Shown: one piece after another, positions 1 through 10,200 of the stretch
How positions within the stretch are numbered: the stretch's first letter is position 1
How the letters are laid out: each line of letters opens with the position of its first letter
From: Zonotrichia leucophrys gambelii
Lineage: Eukaryota; Chordata; Aves; Passeriformes; Passerellidae
Reading direction: 5' to 3'
Assembly (NCBI RefSeq): GCF_028769735.1
Contig: NC_088172.1
Location: 71,014,631-71,078,630, forward strand
Length of the DNA stretch: 64,000 nt
Notes under the pieces: model-generated
Seen by the model: only the letters and a program-made list of their open reading frames with translations
The model's database searches: none
Told to the model about the DNA's origin: nothing
Made by a program: the position numbers and the translations under genes

Positions 1-54
1 GGCGCGGGCCTCTCCCTCCCCGTAGTGGTGCTTGGACTGCAGGGCGCTTATCAC
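1..54 (-). CDS. NANP: NANP coding exon 2 (start only)
   Basis: The exon follows acceptor TTGCAG and encodes residues 31-48, in phase 0 with exon 1. It runs off the left edge, so its end is not seen. Confidence 0.88.
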   Translation of the reverse strand, partial: MISALQSKHHYGEGEARA

Positions 55-315
55 CTGCAAGGGACGCGGGGGCGCGCGTCAGGGCGCTGCGGGGCCGCGC
101 GGCGCGCTCCCGGGAGCGGCGCCCGGCCGCGTGTCAGCGGGGGAGGGAGCGGGACACGCGCGGCACCGGCACCGCCGCCGGGCCGGGAGCCACGGCGGCC
201 GCGGGAAGGGGGACGAGGGCAGTACCTCCTCGATGGCGCGCCGCCCCGCCGCGGCCGTGTCGATCAGCGTGTTGTCCAGGTCGAAGAACACCGCCTTGAC
301 GCCGTGCAGCCCCAT
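1..315 (-). CDS. NANP: NANP, N-acylneuraminate-9-phosphatase (5' part, partial)
   Basis: NANP is a Mg2+-dependent HAD-family phosphatase that removes the 9-phosphate from N-acetylneuraminate-9-phosphate, the last step before free sialic acid in the cytosol. Two exons are visible: 226-315 (residues 1-30) and 1-54 (residues 31-48, continuing off the left edge), joined across a 171-bp GT-AG intron at 55-225 with no codon split. Residues 8-20 read AVFFDLDNTLIDT, which is HAD motif I; Asp12 would be the nucleophile and Asp14 the acid/base. The first residues (MGLHGVKAVFFDLDN) and the start of exon 2 (VISALQSKHHY) resemble mammalian NANP closely. The ATG lies in a GC-rich context with no better upstream start. 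The intron argues against a processed retrocopy. About 80 percent of the protein lies outside the window. Confidence 0.9.
226..315 (-). CDS. NANP: NANP coding exon 1
   Basis: This exon encodes residues 1-30, including the whole HAD nucleophile motif DLDNT. The donor is GAG|GTACTG and the frame ends cleanly between codons. Confidence 0.9.
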
Positions 316-770
316 GGCGCCGCCTCCCGCGAGAGCCGCCCCGCTCGGACGGCGGAGGGGAGCGCCCCTGACCGCCGGCAGAGCCGCCGGTGCCGGGCAC
401 AGCGCGGCGGGGCCGCCCCGGGCCCGCCCCTCACGTCAGGGCCGCGGGGCGGGGCCCGGGCCAAAACGGCGCTGCCCGGGGCGCGCTGGGCGGCGCTCGG
501 CGCTGCCAGGTGCCTCTCCCGCCCCCCAGAAAAGGAGGGCTGAAGGCATGCAGAGCTCTGGAATGGGCTATGACGACAGCCTCCCGAATCCCAGCAGCTC
601 GTGTGGGCTGAGGGTGGCGCTGGGCAGGGCAGAAAGGCCGCGGGAACTCCCGTACCCCGGCTACCGCGGGGGGTGGCGGCGCGCCCCTCGCCGTGCGGGC
701 CGTGGGCAGGGCCGCGGCTGAGCCCGGCAGCAGGAGCGGCTCTGCGGCACCCCGGGCGTGCCCTGGGCGA
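316..770 (-). promoter_or_regulatory. CpG-rich promoter and 5' UTR region of NANP
   Basis: The sequence directly upstream of the NANP ATG is very GC- and CpG-rich to about 770, then drops to ordinary composition by about 1,300. It holds a consensus GC box (GGGGCGGGGC, 446-455) and a near-CRE/ATF site (TCACGTCA, 431-438). No TATA box is evident, as expected for a housekeeping CpG-island promoter. Several long open frames here on both strands are a by-product of GC content and resemble no protein I know. The transcription start is not determinable by eye. Confidence 0.7.
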
Positions 771-1299
771 GCCCGCGCCGCGGTATTTGGGGTGTGTGTT
801 TCTATGCTTGGTGTTTTGCTTCGGTTTATTTCCTGTGTGTAGGAATGCATTCTGGATGAGGCAACGGGACAGCTGGCAGCTGGTTGGAAAATAACCTGTT
901 GAGGTGCTGCCAGGGAACAGCTTTGCCGTGCAAGAATTCCCCCTGCAGCGCTTCCACCCGGGCAGGCCTGCCCGCTCCCGGCTGTTGGCGGCAGTTTGGC
1001 TGTGCCAGCCCCGGGCCAGCGGCTGCTGCTGCTGGGGAAGCCTGTCCCACCTTAGGGAACGGCACCACACAGGTCCCTGCATGGGGTGCCAGCGTGGCGC
1101 CTAAAGATGCCGAAGTCTGTAGGTTTTCACTCCGAAGCATTCCGTGAACGGGGACCTGCACGAAGGAGGAGGAGGAGGCGCATGCAAAAGATTCGGTTCA
1201 GTTCGGCTTTCCCAGCTTCTCTGTTACCTTCTGGAGCGTGTCCTGCAGTTACCTCTGAGCGCAGCAGCCACAGCACGGGGATTGAATTATCCATCAGCA

Positions 1300-2860
1300 A
1301 GTGTTCCTAATAAAGCCAAAGTCAATAACTCCGCTGTAACTCCACTATTTTGAGACTCTATATAATAATGGATTATTTGAAACTCCAAAGGTGAATATTT
1401 TGTAGAGCAAGTGAATCTCAAAGGCATTTGAATGAAAACCTGAATGGCGTTATAGAACAAGATTTTTAGGTGTATATACCAACGACTGTTTTGGAATTGA
1501 TGATTTTCCCCAAGCTGAAGTTTAACAGTGTCTTGTTCATTGATAATGTTTTGAGAAACACAAGGTATTTTTTAACGGCCATCTAGCAAATTTTCTTAAT
1601 TTGATTTGCGTTTAATACTGCTAATGTCAATTAGAAATTAATCGTTAACTGCAATTCACAAAGCTGGAGGAAACTTTGTCTTTTACCAAAAAACTGGAAG
1701 TTCACTCCAGGTCACTTTCAGTTCAAAAAACGACACCTTTGATAGCAATCTCCTTATCTGATAGAAGACACAGTCTTCTATCATGAGTCACATGCAAGGC
1801 CAAAGCAGTTGTGCCCAAAAGCTTCGCATATGGTAAGTAAAACTACAGAAGACAAGCCTTTAGGGAGAGAGGTGGATTCTGAGAAGAAACAGAAATAGCT
1901 AAGGATCCTGTAGTTAAGGCAATAAGAGGAGTTTTAATAAAATTACTCTAGCTGGTTCTAATAAAATGTGCTGGTTTTGCTTGATAAGACAGAAAAGGTG
2001 TTAGGCATGTGGATTTTATGTGCCCCTACTGAATTACTGTTTTTCAGAATTTACACAGAAGAGTGACTTAAAAATAGGATGCATTCTACTTAGGAAGATG
2101 GCATTTGTTTCAGACAGCCCTACATTGCAAACAGTGAGCATTGGATCCTATGTGTACTTTTAGAAAAAGGTACATTTACATAAAATATTTGTGTTTTCAA
2201 AGACCATTTGGACCATTTATCTATCAGCAAGTGTGTTACTTTCTCCTTGTTCTCTTGTTCCTTGTTCTGCAGGCTCACTAGAGGCTGGAAATCCCTCTCA
2301 GCAGAAGCTGAGAACCAGGAAAAGAACAGTCATTGGAAACTTGAGTAGGAGACAAGCTGAAACATAAGAGAGTGCACATCCTAGAAGTGGTAATGTAAGA
2401 ATGCCAGTATGGTATCTTTAAACAAGGAATTGCTCCTTTTTTTGCTACAAGATGATTATGTTTAGGAGTTCAACATTTGGAACTCTCTCATGGTTTTTTC
2501 CTGCATCTCCACTGGTGTCTCCATGGATTCCTTTTTGGTTGTGTTAGCACTATGAGAGAGCAGGTGAGCTTCCTGGGTGCCCAAGTTGTTTCCTTGTACT
2601 GAGGAAGACCTAAGGCTTACTGCTGTTTTCCTTTTCTACAGCTGTCTGGCTTCTGCTGGAGAGAGACCTGACAGGGGGTGGAGATCAAATCTGGATGATC
2701 AGGAGTAGTGACCTGTGTGCACAGTGGAAGTCATTTGCTCCACCCTTTACATCTAGCCCCTGAAAACTCATCTTGGAGATTTTTGTTTCCCACTTCCACA
2801 GAATATATTATTAACTTGGTGGCTGATTTTTTCCTTTTATCCCAGTAAGAGATTTATTAT
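1300..2860. other. Intergenic DNA without a recognisable gene
   Basis: The sequence is AT-rich and of ordinary composition, with no long open frame and no repeat family I recognise. The only clear structure is a perfect 11-bp inverted repeat at 1759-1783. Confidence 0.6.
1759..1783. repeat. Perfect 11-bp inverted repeat, 3-nt loop
   Basis: Arm TGATAGAAGAC (1759-1769), loop ACA, and arm GTCTTCTATCA (1773-1783) pair perfectly. The structure could be a tiny hairpin or a protein-binding dyad. No function is evident. Confidence 0.8.
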
Positions 2861-3250
2861 GAAGTTCATTCATGTTGAGTGATACCCATGATATAGTTCA
2901 AGCTCAATGTGTTGAGGAATAGTTCTCACACAGGTGTCTTGGCCTGCAATCTGCAGATTGAAATGCAGATTGAGCTCCTGGTTGGAGCTCGAGACAAGAG
3001 GCCATGAATTCCCAGCCTTTGGGATAACAAAGGACATGAAGACAGGTGACAGCAGCCAAGTGGATGGACAACTGAGAGTAACAGCCGGTGACTGCCGACC
3101 TTTTGGATAAGGCGACGCCAGTGCGATGGATGAACAGAGCGGGAAGGCGGGAGAAGACGAGAAGGAAGAGCGGGACTGAGGGTATAAAACCCTGGGGGTT
3201 CTTGGGCTTGAGGGCTTTGGAAGTATTTGGGCGCGCACTCCGCTGGCCAT
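2860..3250 (+). mobile_element. Possible LTR-like segment with TATA box upstream of EIF2AK2
   Basis: A short block differs from the flanking AT-rich DNA. It has a 14-bp palindrome (CAATCTGCAGATTG, 2947-2960) followed by an echo of its right half, an inverted repeat GAGCTCC/GGAGCTC (2972-2978 and 2984-2990), a purine-rich stretch, and a good TATA box (GTATAAAACC, about 3180-3190) followed by GC-rich sequence. This layout resembles the U3/R part of an avian LTR, but I do not recognise the family and see no clear TG...CA ends. It may equally be unique promoter-upstream sequence. Confidence 0.3.
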
Positions 3251-3501
3251 GTTGCGGAACTATAGGGTGTGGTTACTGTAACAGGAGAAGGCGCAGCGAG
3301 TCAGGGCCAAGCCGGGGGCTCAGGTGTTTGCGAAGCCGCTCCCCTGCCTCGGAGCCCCGGTTCCCCGGAAGTTCAGGAGCGCGGGCAGAGCGCCGGCGGC
3401 GGAGGCGCCGCTCCTTGTGCCGGGCCGGGCGCGGCTCCCCGCGGCCTCAGCGCAGCGCCGCCCTGCTCCCTGCGGGGCTCTCCCGCCCTCGCCTCCCTTT
3501 C

Positions 3502-3513
3502 GGTTTCGTTTTC
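3502..3513 (-). promoter_or_regulatory. Interferon-stimulated response element (ISRE)
   Basis: On the minus strand this reads GAAAACGAAACC, a full match to the ISRE core GAAANNGAAACY bound by ISGF3 and IRFs. The human EIF2AK2 promoter carries a near-identical element (GAAAACGAAACT, from memory). Position and sequence together support interferon induction of this gene. Confidence 0.85.
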
Positions 3514-3536
3514 GTTCTAGCGCGGGCCGGCGCTGC

Positions 3537-3548
3537 GGGAAACGAAAG
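3537..3548 (+). promoter_or_regulatory. Second IRF/ISRE-like site
   Basis: The site reads GGGAAACGAAAG. It contains the IRF core AANNGAAA, and GGAANNGAAA also fits an ETS-IRF composite element. It is 23 bp downstream of the consensus ISRE and in the opposite orientation. Its first half-site is GGAA rather than GAAA, so it is weaker as an ISGF3 site. Confidence 0.6.
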
Positions 3549-4174
3549 TGGGTGGGGTCTGCGCGCCGGGCCGGGTCGGCTGCAGGAGCGTCCGCGGGTC
3601 CCGGAGCGTCGGCAGCGGCTCGGAGGTACCGGCGGGGCGGGGGCGCGGGAGGAAGGAGAGGGTCCCTGCGGGATGGGGTGTCCGCAGCCCGGCTGCGGAG
3701 GCCTGGCCCGCCGCGCTCGGTGACGGCAGCCCGGGGTCATCTTTGGTCCGTGCGGCTACGCCTGGCGTCACCGCTGCTCGAAGGGATGTGTTAAGTGCCG
3801 TCGGGTTCTCTTCTGCAGGAATCGATTCTAATTCTGGGGAAACGTTACTGTTTATTTTCCTCCCACATAAGGCAGTAAATGATTCCATCTTTTTCTGTCA
3901 AGGAATCTGCTCAGGAATCTTCTCTAATCACTGAATTCTCCACTCTGCTTTCTAAAACCCTTATTCCAAGCAATCAGTTCCAAAACACTTGCAGACCAAT
4001 CATTTAAATTAGAAATTCGAATCAGTTTCCCATGAACTTTGTTACTGGCACCAATTTTCTATTTTATGTCTCAGCAGTGACCTACCAGGATTAGGGCTGC
4101 CTTTATTCCATGTTTAGAGCAACAGACAAATCTTTGAATGTTACTTTGCAGCCTCTATTGAAGATTGTGTCAAA

Positions 4175-4278
4175 ATGGATCGTGAGTATATGGCGAAGGT
4201 CAACTCTTACGGTCAAAAAAATAATTATACAGTGGCTTATGAACTCGTCGCCAAAAGGGGCCCACCTCATGATCCTGA
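4175..4278 (+). CDS. EIF2AK2: EIF2AK2 coding exon 1: start of dsRBD1
   Basis: Encodes residues 1-34 and two bases of codon 35. MDREYMAKVNSYGQKNNY is the first helix and loop of the first dsRNA-binding domain. The exon begins at 4152 after acceptor TTTGCAG; the donor is CTGA|GTAAGT. Confidence 0.95.
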
Positions 4279-7200
4279 GTAAGTTCTCTCTGCCTGTCAA
4301 TAACGGGCGGGGCTTTTCCTGCAATGAGCAAACTGTGTAAAGCTTGCAGTCACAAATATTGATTTGCTGAAAGTGCATGTGTAGTGGGAAAGCTGGTTGA
4401 AACAATGCATTGAATGGCAGGTGCATGGGGAAGACATCATGTGATACAGTTTAAGGAGAAAACTTATTTCAAGGGTGATGGCTCTTTTTCAGAAAGTATC
4501 AGCAAGGCACCTGTTACTTACTAGTAACTGTATTGTATATTATGCATCTCCTCTCAGAAGGTGGATTGGGTTACAGCAAGATTTTCAGTTTGATTTCAAA
4601 GCTACAAAGCAAAGTGTTTACAAAGCATTGTTGATTTCTAGTCAAAAAGGTTGGGTGTATTAACTGATTTCATACTAACATATTTAATGTGTAGTATATT
4701 TTTTAACATTTCTTACAAGAAGAGGATGTTTTGCTTAAGGAGTTTTGCTTTCCCTTTTAGAGACAATTACAGGTGATGGAATATATTTTATTTTTTAACA
4801 CTGATACAGTGCATTTTTTCCCTTGCCAAAGGTTGTAGATACTCAAGATCTGTAATATTTCCTTGCATGATTTTTAAATTTTTTTTTGCTAGTTTGTATG
4901 AAGACAAGGCTTATGTTAATAATTAATACTTTTCTCTTGCTATGTTGCATGTTGTCAGATAGCACTGTCTACGCAGATTTAGTCTTAAATCTGTCTCACA
5001 TCTCAGAATAAATTAATAGATATTATTTGGATCTCAAATGTTAATAGCTATCTTATTTTTTTGCCCATGTAGCTCATGTAATTCAAAAAAGTAACTCTTA
5101 TTGCAGTAAAGATCACAGCTGTGATCACACAGCAACATCTTAATTCTTCAAAAGTGATGGCATGGGGCTGACGGAACTTACGTTCATTCCAAGTTGTTTA
5201 TTCCATTTGTTGTGGTTTTTCATTGTTTTTCTCTGTGTTCTGCTACATTCACAAATGAAATTCAGCCCATTGTGTGACATCTAGGAAAATGCTGGGTAAC
5301 TTGGGCTATTCCAAGGATACAGTGTAAAGTGTCTGGCTGTAGTGATGTGTGCTGTAAACCTTCAGTCCCCTTATGCTGCTCTTTCCTGGAGTTCTGGATG
5401 CATTGACCACTGCTGGTTGTGAGCTAGCTCCCTAACTCTGCTGTGCTGTTCCATCTCATCTGTCGCCTTGCAGCTGTCCGAGGCATGATGCAGAGATACC
5501 TCCCATCCTATCATGGTTCTGGTGCTGAGGCTGCTTCCAGTACTGGGTCTGACAGGGCCAGTGATGAACACAATGTAAGAAGGTTAAAGGAGACCAGGGT
5601 GGCTCAGTCCTGAGCTTTTGTGGTCTGGGAATGCAGAGAGTGGACAGTTAGGCCACTAAACCTGTCAAGCTTTGGAATTGCTTATTGCCTTGGTGAATGA
5701 CTCTGCACTTATGACCAAATCATGTATCGCTCCTGCAGGTAGTCCTCAGCTTGGTCATGGAGATTCACTGCAGATTTCATCAGGATGCTTAAATAAATGG
5801 TGTATTTTGATGCAGTGTCATAGCTGAATGTGTGTAGTATTCAGTACTTAGGTATGGGTTGGCTGATAAACTCCTTCCCAAAGAAGAACCTTTCTTACAT
5901 GTTTTGCTTTCTCTTTGTTGTTTCCTATGTGTAGAGGATATGGCACACTATGGGGGTTCCTTTTCCTACTGTTTGCCTCCTTAAGATTTTTTGTTAACCT
6001 TGCTTACACAATGAGAGCGAGCACTTCATTCTGCATCTCCATTGTTTTCCGCCCAAACATTTCATTAAAAGGAAGTGGAGAATGAGGTTGGAATAACAAA
6101 AAAAGTGAGTTCCTAAAGTCACTACACTATTTGAGACCAATTTTCCCACAGAGGAGCTCATGGTGCTATGCCATGACTGTGTGAATCCACCTTGTTGGCT
6201 GTGAGCATTTACACACTCTGCTGCAATCTGAAGCTCAGAGGTGCTCTGAGGCTCTAATGGTCACTTTAACTTGGTGCAAGTATGTGCTGCTGCCACAGGC
6301 AGAAATCCAGTTGTTCTTTTCTCCTCTGTTGCAAAGGCAGTATCAGAAACATTAGGGGATTTGCAGCTACAGGACAAGTCAGATCTGTAAGAACTGATTT
6401 GTGTGAAATCTAACTATTCATTATTAGGGCGCAGTGGTGGGTTGACTCCAGGAGGCGGTGAAACCCCCAGCTACCTACTCACTTTCTCCCAGTGGGAGAG
6501 GGAGACAATCAGAAAGGTGAAAGGCAGAAAAAACTTGTGGATTGAGATAAAGACAGTTTAATAGACAAAGCATAACTGGATGTGCAACCAAAGCAAAATA
6601 AGGAAGTTGGCTACTCCTTCCCATCAGCTGGCAGATGTTCCCAGGAAAGTGGGGCTTCATCATGTCCAGTGTGTACTTGGGAAGGTAAACACCATAGCCA
6701 TGGGTATCCCCTCTTCCTTCTTCATCTCCCAGCTTTTATTGCTGAGTCACATGCCATATGGCATGGACTATCCCTCTGGCCACCTGCCTTTGTTGTGTCT
6801 CTTCCCAGCTTCACACCTACCATTCCTCTGCTTCCTGAAGGCCAGAGTGGGAAAAAGAAAACAACTTTGGTGCTGAGCAAGCACTACTCAGCAGTACGTA
6901 AAACATTAACCCTGTGTTAGTTCCAGTCTGGCTGCCCTGAAGAAAGTTAACCCCATCCCAGCCAGATTCAGTCCTGAGCTGCATCACATTCCCATTCTGA
7001 CTCATGGAGTTGCTGTATGGGAAGCAGGACATGCACAGTTGTGGAATGGAGGAACAGAGAGGGAAGGGCTCAGCAATTGAGCACAGAAAGGCAGGACTGG
7101 GGCTTATGTTTGTTTGTTGGTAATGTTTTGTTTTATTTTGGTGGGGTTTTTTTGACTGCCTATAAATTAATCTCTCACAAGCACCAGACATGTTTTTTGC

Positions 7201-10200
7201 TCTTATTAAGCAGTTTACATCACAGGGTACTAAAGGTGAGTGTAATGTCACGCCTGGTTTCATGAAACCAAAATTAGCTACTCTTTCCTCTGTGTAGCGT
7301 CACACTACTGAGATGTGTCCTGTTGTTAGGGCTTCATGACCTTGCTTGTAACAATGCTGACCTCATCCATTCTTATGCTCTTAAAAATGAAATTATTTTG
7401 ATTTAAGAAAGCAGTTAAAAGTACTGTTGGAACTAATAAAGTGAATGTATTTGTGACTAGAGAGGAAAATTTTAAAAGTATTTATACTAAAGAATTATGA
7501 TAATCATTGGTTTGATATAAGAAAAACACATTAATGCTTCAGTACTTCTCATAGTTATCCTACAGTGCTTTGTAGATAATAAACCCAAAGTTTAATCTGA
7601 TAAGGTTATTAAAGTATATATGTGAGAAAAATGTAGCAATGTTTCAGACAAGTTTTCTTCATTGCAGGTTCACAGTTGTTGTCATAGTAAAAGGTGAGGA
7701 ATATGGTAGTGGCACTGGTAAAAGTATGAAAGCAGCAAAAGAAGCAGCAGCAAAAAAAGCATGGAAAAAGATTGAGGAAGAGGTGAGTAAACAGTAGGAT
7801 TGTTTTGGGGGTTATTAAGCAGCGTACATCACATGTAATGTAGTAAATGTTGCATATCTGAAAGTAGATTTTTGAAAACGTTTAATTTAAAACAGTTTCT
7901 AATTATTCAAGTTGTCTTTGTTTCTGTCTTATTCATTTTTCAACTTTTTATCAGTGAATTGTTTTCATTATTTTTTTCCAATAGGGTTGATATCTAGTAC
8001 TGTGTTTCATCCTCTGCTGTTATAGGAGGATAAGGAAATGTATTTGCCTTTGTTAAGCTGCCTTGGTGTATCCAAAGTGGGCAATTGTCCTTTTATATCT
8101 TGACAACTGTTCTATGATTCAGTGTCTACAAAACATTTGCAGGGCATTACTCAGCGTGTCTGTTGCCACTCTGCTAATGAAATTGCTTACTTTCACTTGT
8201 TCTAATTAATCTTTTCTTCCTTTTCATTATATTCTTTACAGTATAGCTAGTTATATACTCTCTCCTTCCTTGATTAAGTCCAGGTTTGAATTTTGCTCCT
8301 TAGTTTTCTGCCAAGTGTTTTGCCCCTCTTTATTTGCCATCCTTTATTTTTCTTTCCAACTCTGAATGCTTCTTAGCACCTTTTGAGTGAGATGTTTCCT
8401 TACCTACTTCTATATGGCTTTTATTGTGTCCTGTCATTACTTGAACACAATTGCTGCATGTCTGTCTGCTGATACGTTACTGATGTTGACTAATCATGAG
8501 ACAGCTGAAAAGTCCTGCTTTCCCCTCTTGTACATGCACAGGAGCATTTGCAGCCCTTGCTAAATGGAAGCATCAGCAGCATCCTGCTGCCATCCCTTCT
8601 TCACAGCTTGTTCCCTATATTTTCCTAAAAGGGGTGGGATGAGGCATGGTGAGAGGTTGTTAAAGGCAGAAGTGTAGTATTTGGAAAGCCGCTTTTACAT
8701 TTATTCAAAATGTAATAATTGTGCTTGGGATGTCAGTCCTTTGCCACAAAGGACTCTTACTGGAAACTTGGGATTTCTTAAGAGTGTTTTGAAATGTGGA
8801 CAAACGTTGCAGCTATATTAGTTCTTGTGCACTGTTTATCTTAATGTATTTTTAAACTTAAGTTTTCAAGTTACCTGTTTTGTTTGTTTTGTAGGAGAAG
8901 AGTTCATCAAATATGGCAGCTGCAGATTTAACAACAGCTCAAACAACCTCAACAACCTCATCACCTGCGCCAGACAAGAATTATGTCTGCCTGTTAAATA
9001 GTATTTCACAAAGGACAGGTTACACAGTTGGTTATACTACCCAAAATTGTATTGGAGATCCCCATGCTCCCACGTAAGCTATAATTTACCTTCCTGCTTC
9101 CTTCTAATACTTTTTGTGTTTACTAATGCTACCATTAATAATCCTTGGTCATGTTAGCTGAATCTTTAGGAGTCACACCATCTGCCTGGGAGCATTATCC
9201 AAAAGCTTCTTGAGCTCTGCCAGGCTGGTGCTGTGACCACTTCCCTGGGGAGCTGTTCCAGTGCCCAGGCATCCTCTGGGTGAAGAATCTTTTCCTGATA
9301 TCTGACCTAAACTTATCCTAATTCAGCTTCATGCTCTCTCTTTGAGTCCTGTCACTGTCACCACAGAGCAGAGATCAGTGCCTGCCCCTCCTGTTCCCCT
9401 CACAAGGAAGCTGTAACTGCAGTGAGCTCTGCCCTCAAACTCCTCCAGGCTGAACAGACCAAGCGCCCTCAGCTGCTTCTCATCATAGGCCCTTCACCAT
9501 CTTTGTTGCTGTCCTTTGAACAATCCCCAATAGCTTAATGTCATTTTTATATTATGGCACCCAAAACTGCACACAGGACTTGAGATGAGGCCACCCCAGT
9601 GCAGAGGAGAGCAGCACAATGCCCTCCCTTGCCCTGCTGGTGATGCTGTGCCTGATGTCCCCAGGACAGGGCTGGCCCTCCTGGCTGCCAGGGCACTGCT
9701 GGCTCAGGTTCAACTGGCCAGTGACCAGGATCCACAGGTGCCCTTCTGCAGTGCTGCTCTCCACTGAGTTATCTTTAAGGCACAACAAATTAGTTACCTA
9801 CCATTATTAACTAGATTAAATGTATATTGAAAATTCTGCCCTGAAGTTGTATACTTCAGATTTCCATTCTATAATGTCGCTTGATTGTAGTGTTTAAGAA
9901 TCATTACATTGAGACTTGTTATATGGGATATAAGACTCGATTCCCTGTTGTATTTTACAGGTATTCTGTTAGCTGTACAATTAGGGGTCAATTGTATGGA
10001 AAGGGCACTGGACCTTCCAAAGCTGCTGCAAAAAAAGCTGCTGCAAAGGAAGCATATGAGAAGGTAAATAAGGAAAGCCCTGTGACAGTATGTGCTATAT
10101 TTAGCCTTATCACAGAAGTTTAAATCTTTGAACCAATTTCTTTATTGTATTTAAAAGCGTATTTCATGGATTCCATTGAAGAATGAAGCAATCCATATTT

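Larger units (their letters stand above)
3230..3770 (+). promoter_or_regulatory. CpG-island promoter of EIF2AK2, candidate non-coding exon 1
   Basis: This is a dense GC- and CpG-rich island ending about 400 bp upstream of the exon that carries the EIF2AK2 start codon. It holds a consensus ISRE (3502-3513) and a second IRF-type site (3537-3548), matching the interferon-inducible promoter known for mammalian EIF2AK2. A good splice donor, CGGAG|GTACCG, lies at 3625/3626, so a non-coding first exon ending at 3625 and spliced to 4152 is plausible. The transcription start is inferred to lie just downstream of the ISRE pair. Confidence 0.75.

Noticed and set aside
25..1353. Several long overlapping open frames on both strands upstream of NANP
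   Set aside because: The region is a CpG island in which stop codons are rare. Apart from the NANP exons none resembles a known protein, and they overlap in several frames.
3088..3934. Long open frames in the EIF2AK2 CpG island
   Set aside because: Same GC artefact. The sequence carries promoter elements, and the real start codon lies at 4175 in a well-supported exon.
9547..9810. Overlapping frames near the fourth EIF2AK2 coding exon
   Set aside because: They fall in an antisense CR1 fragment.
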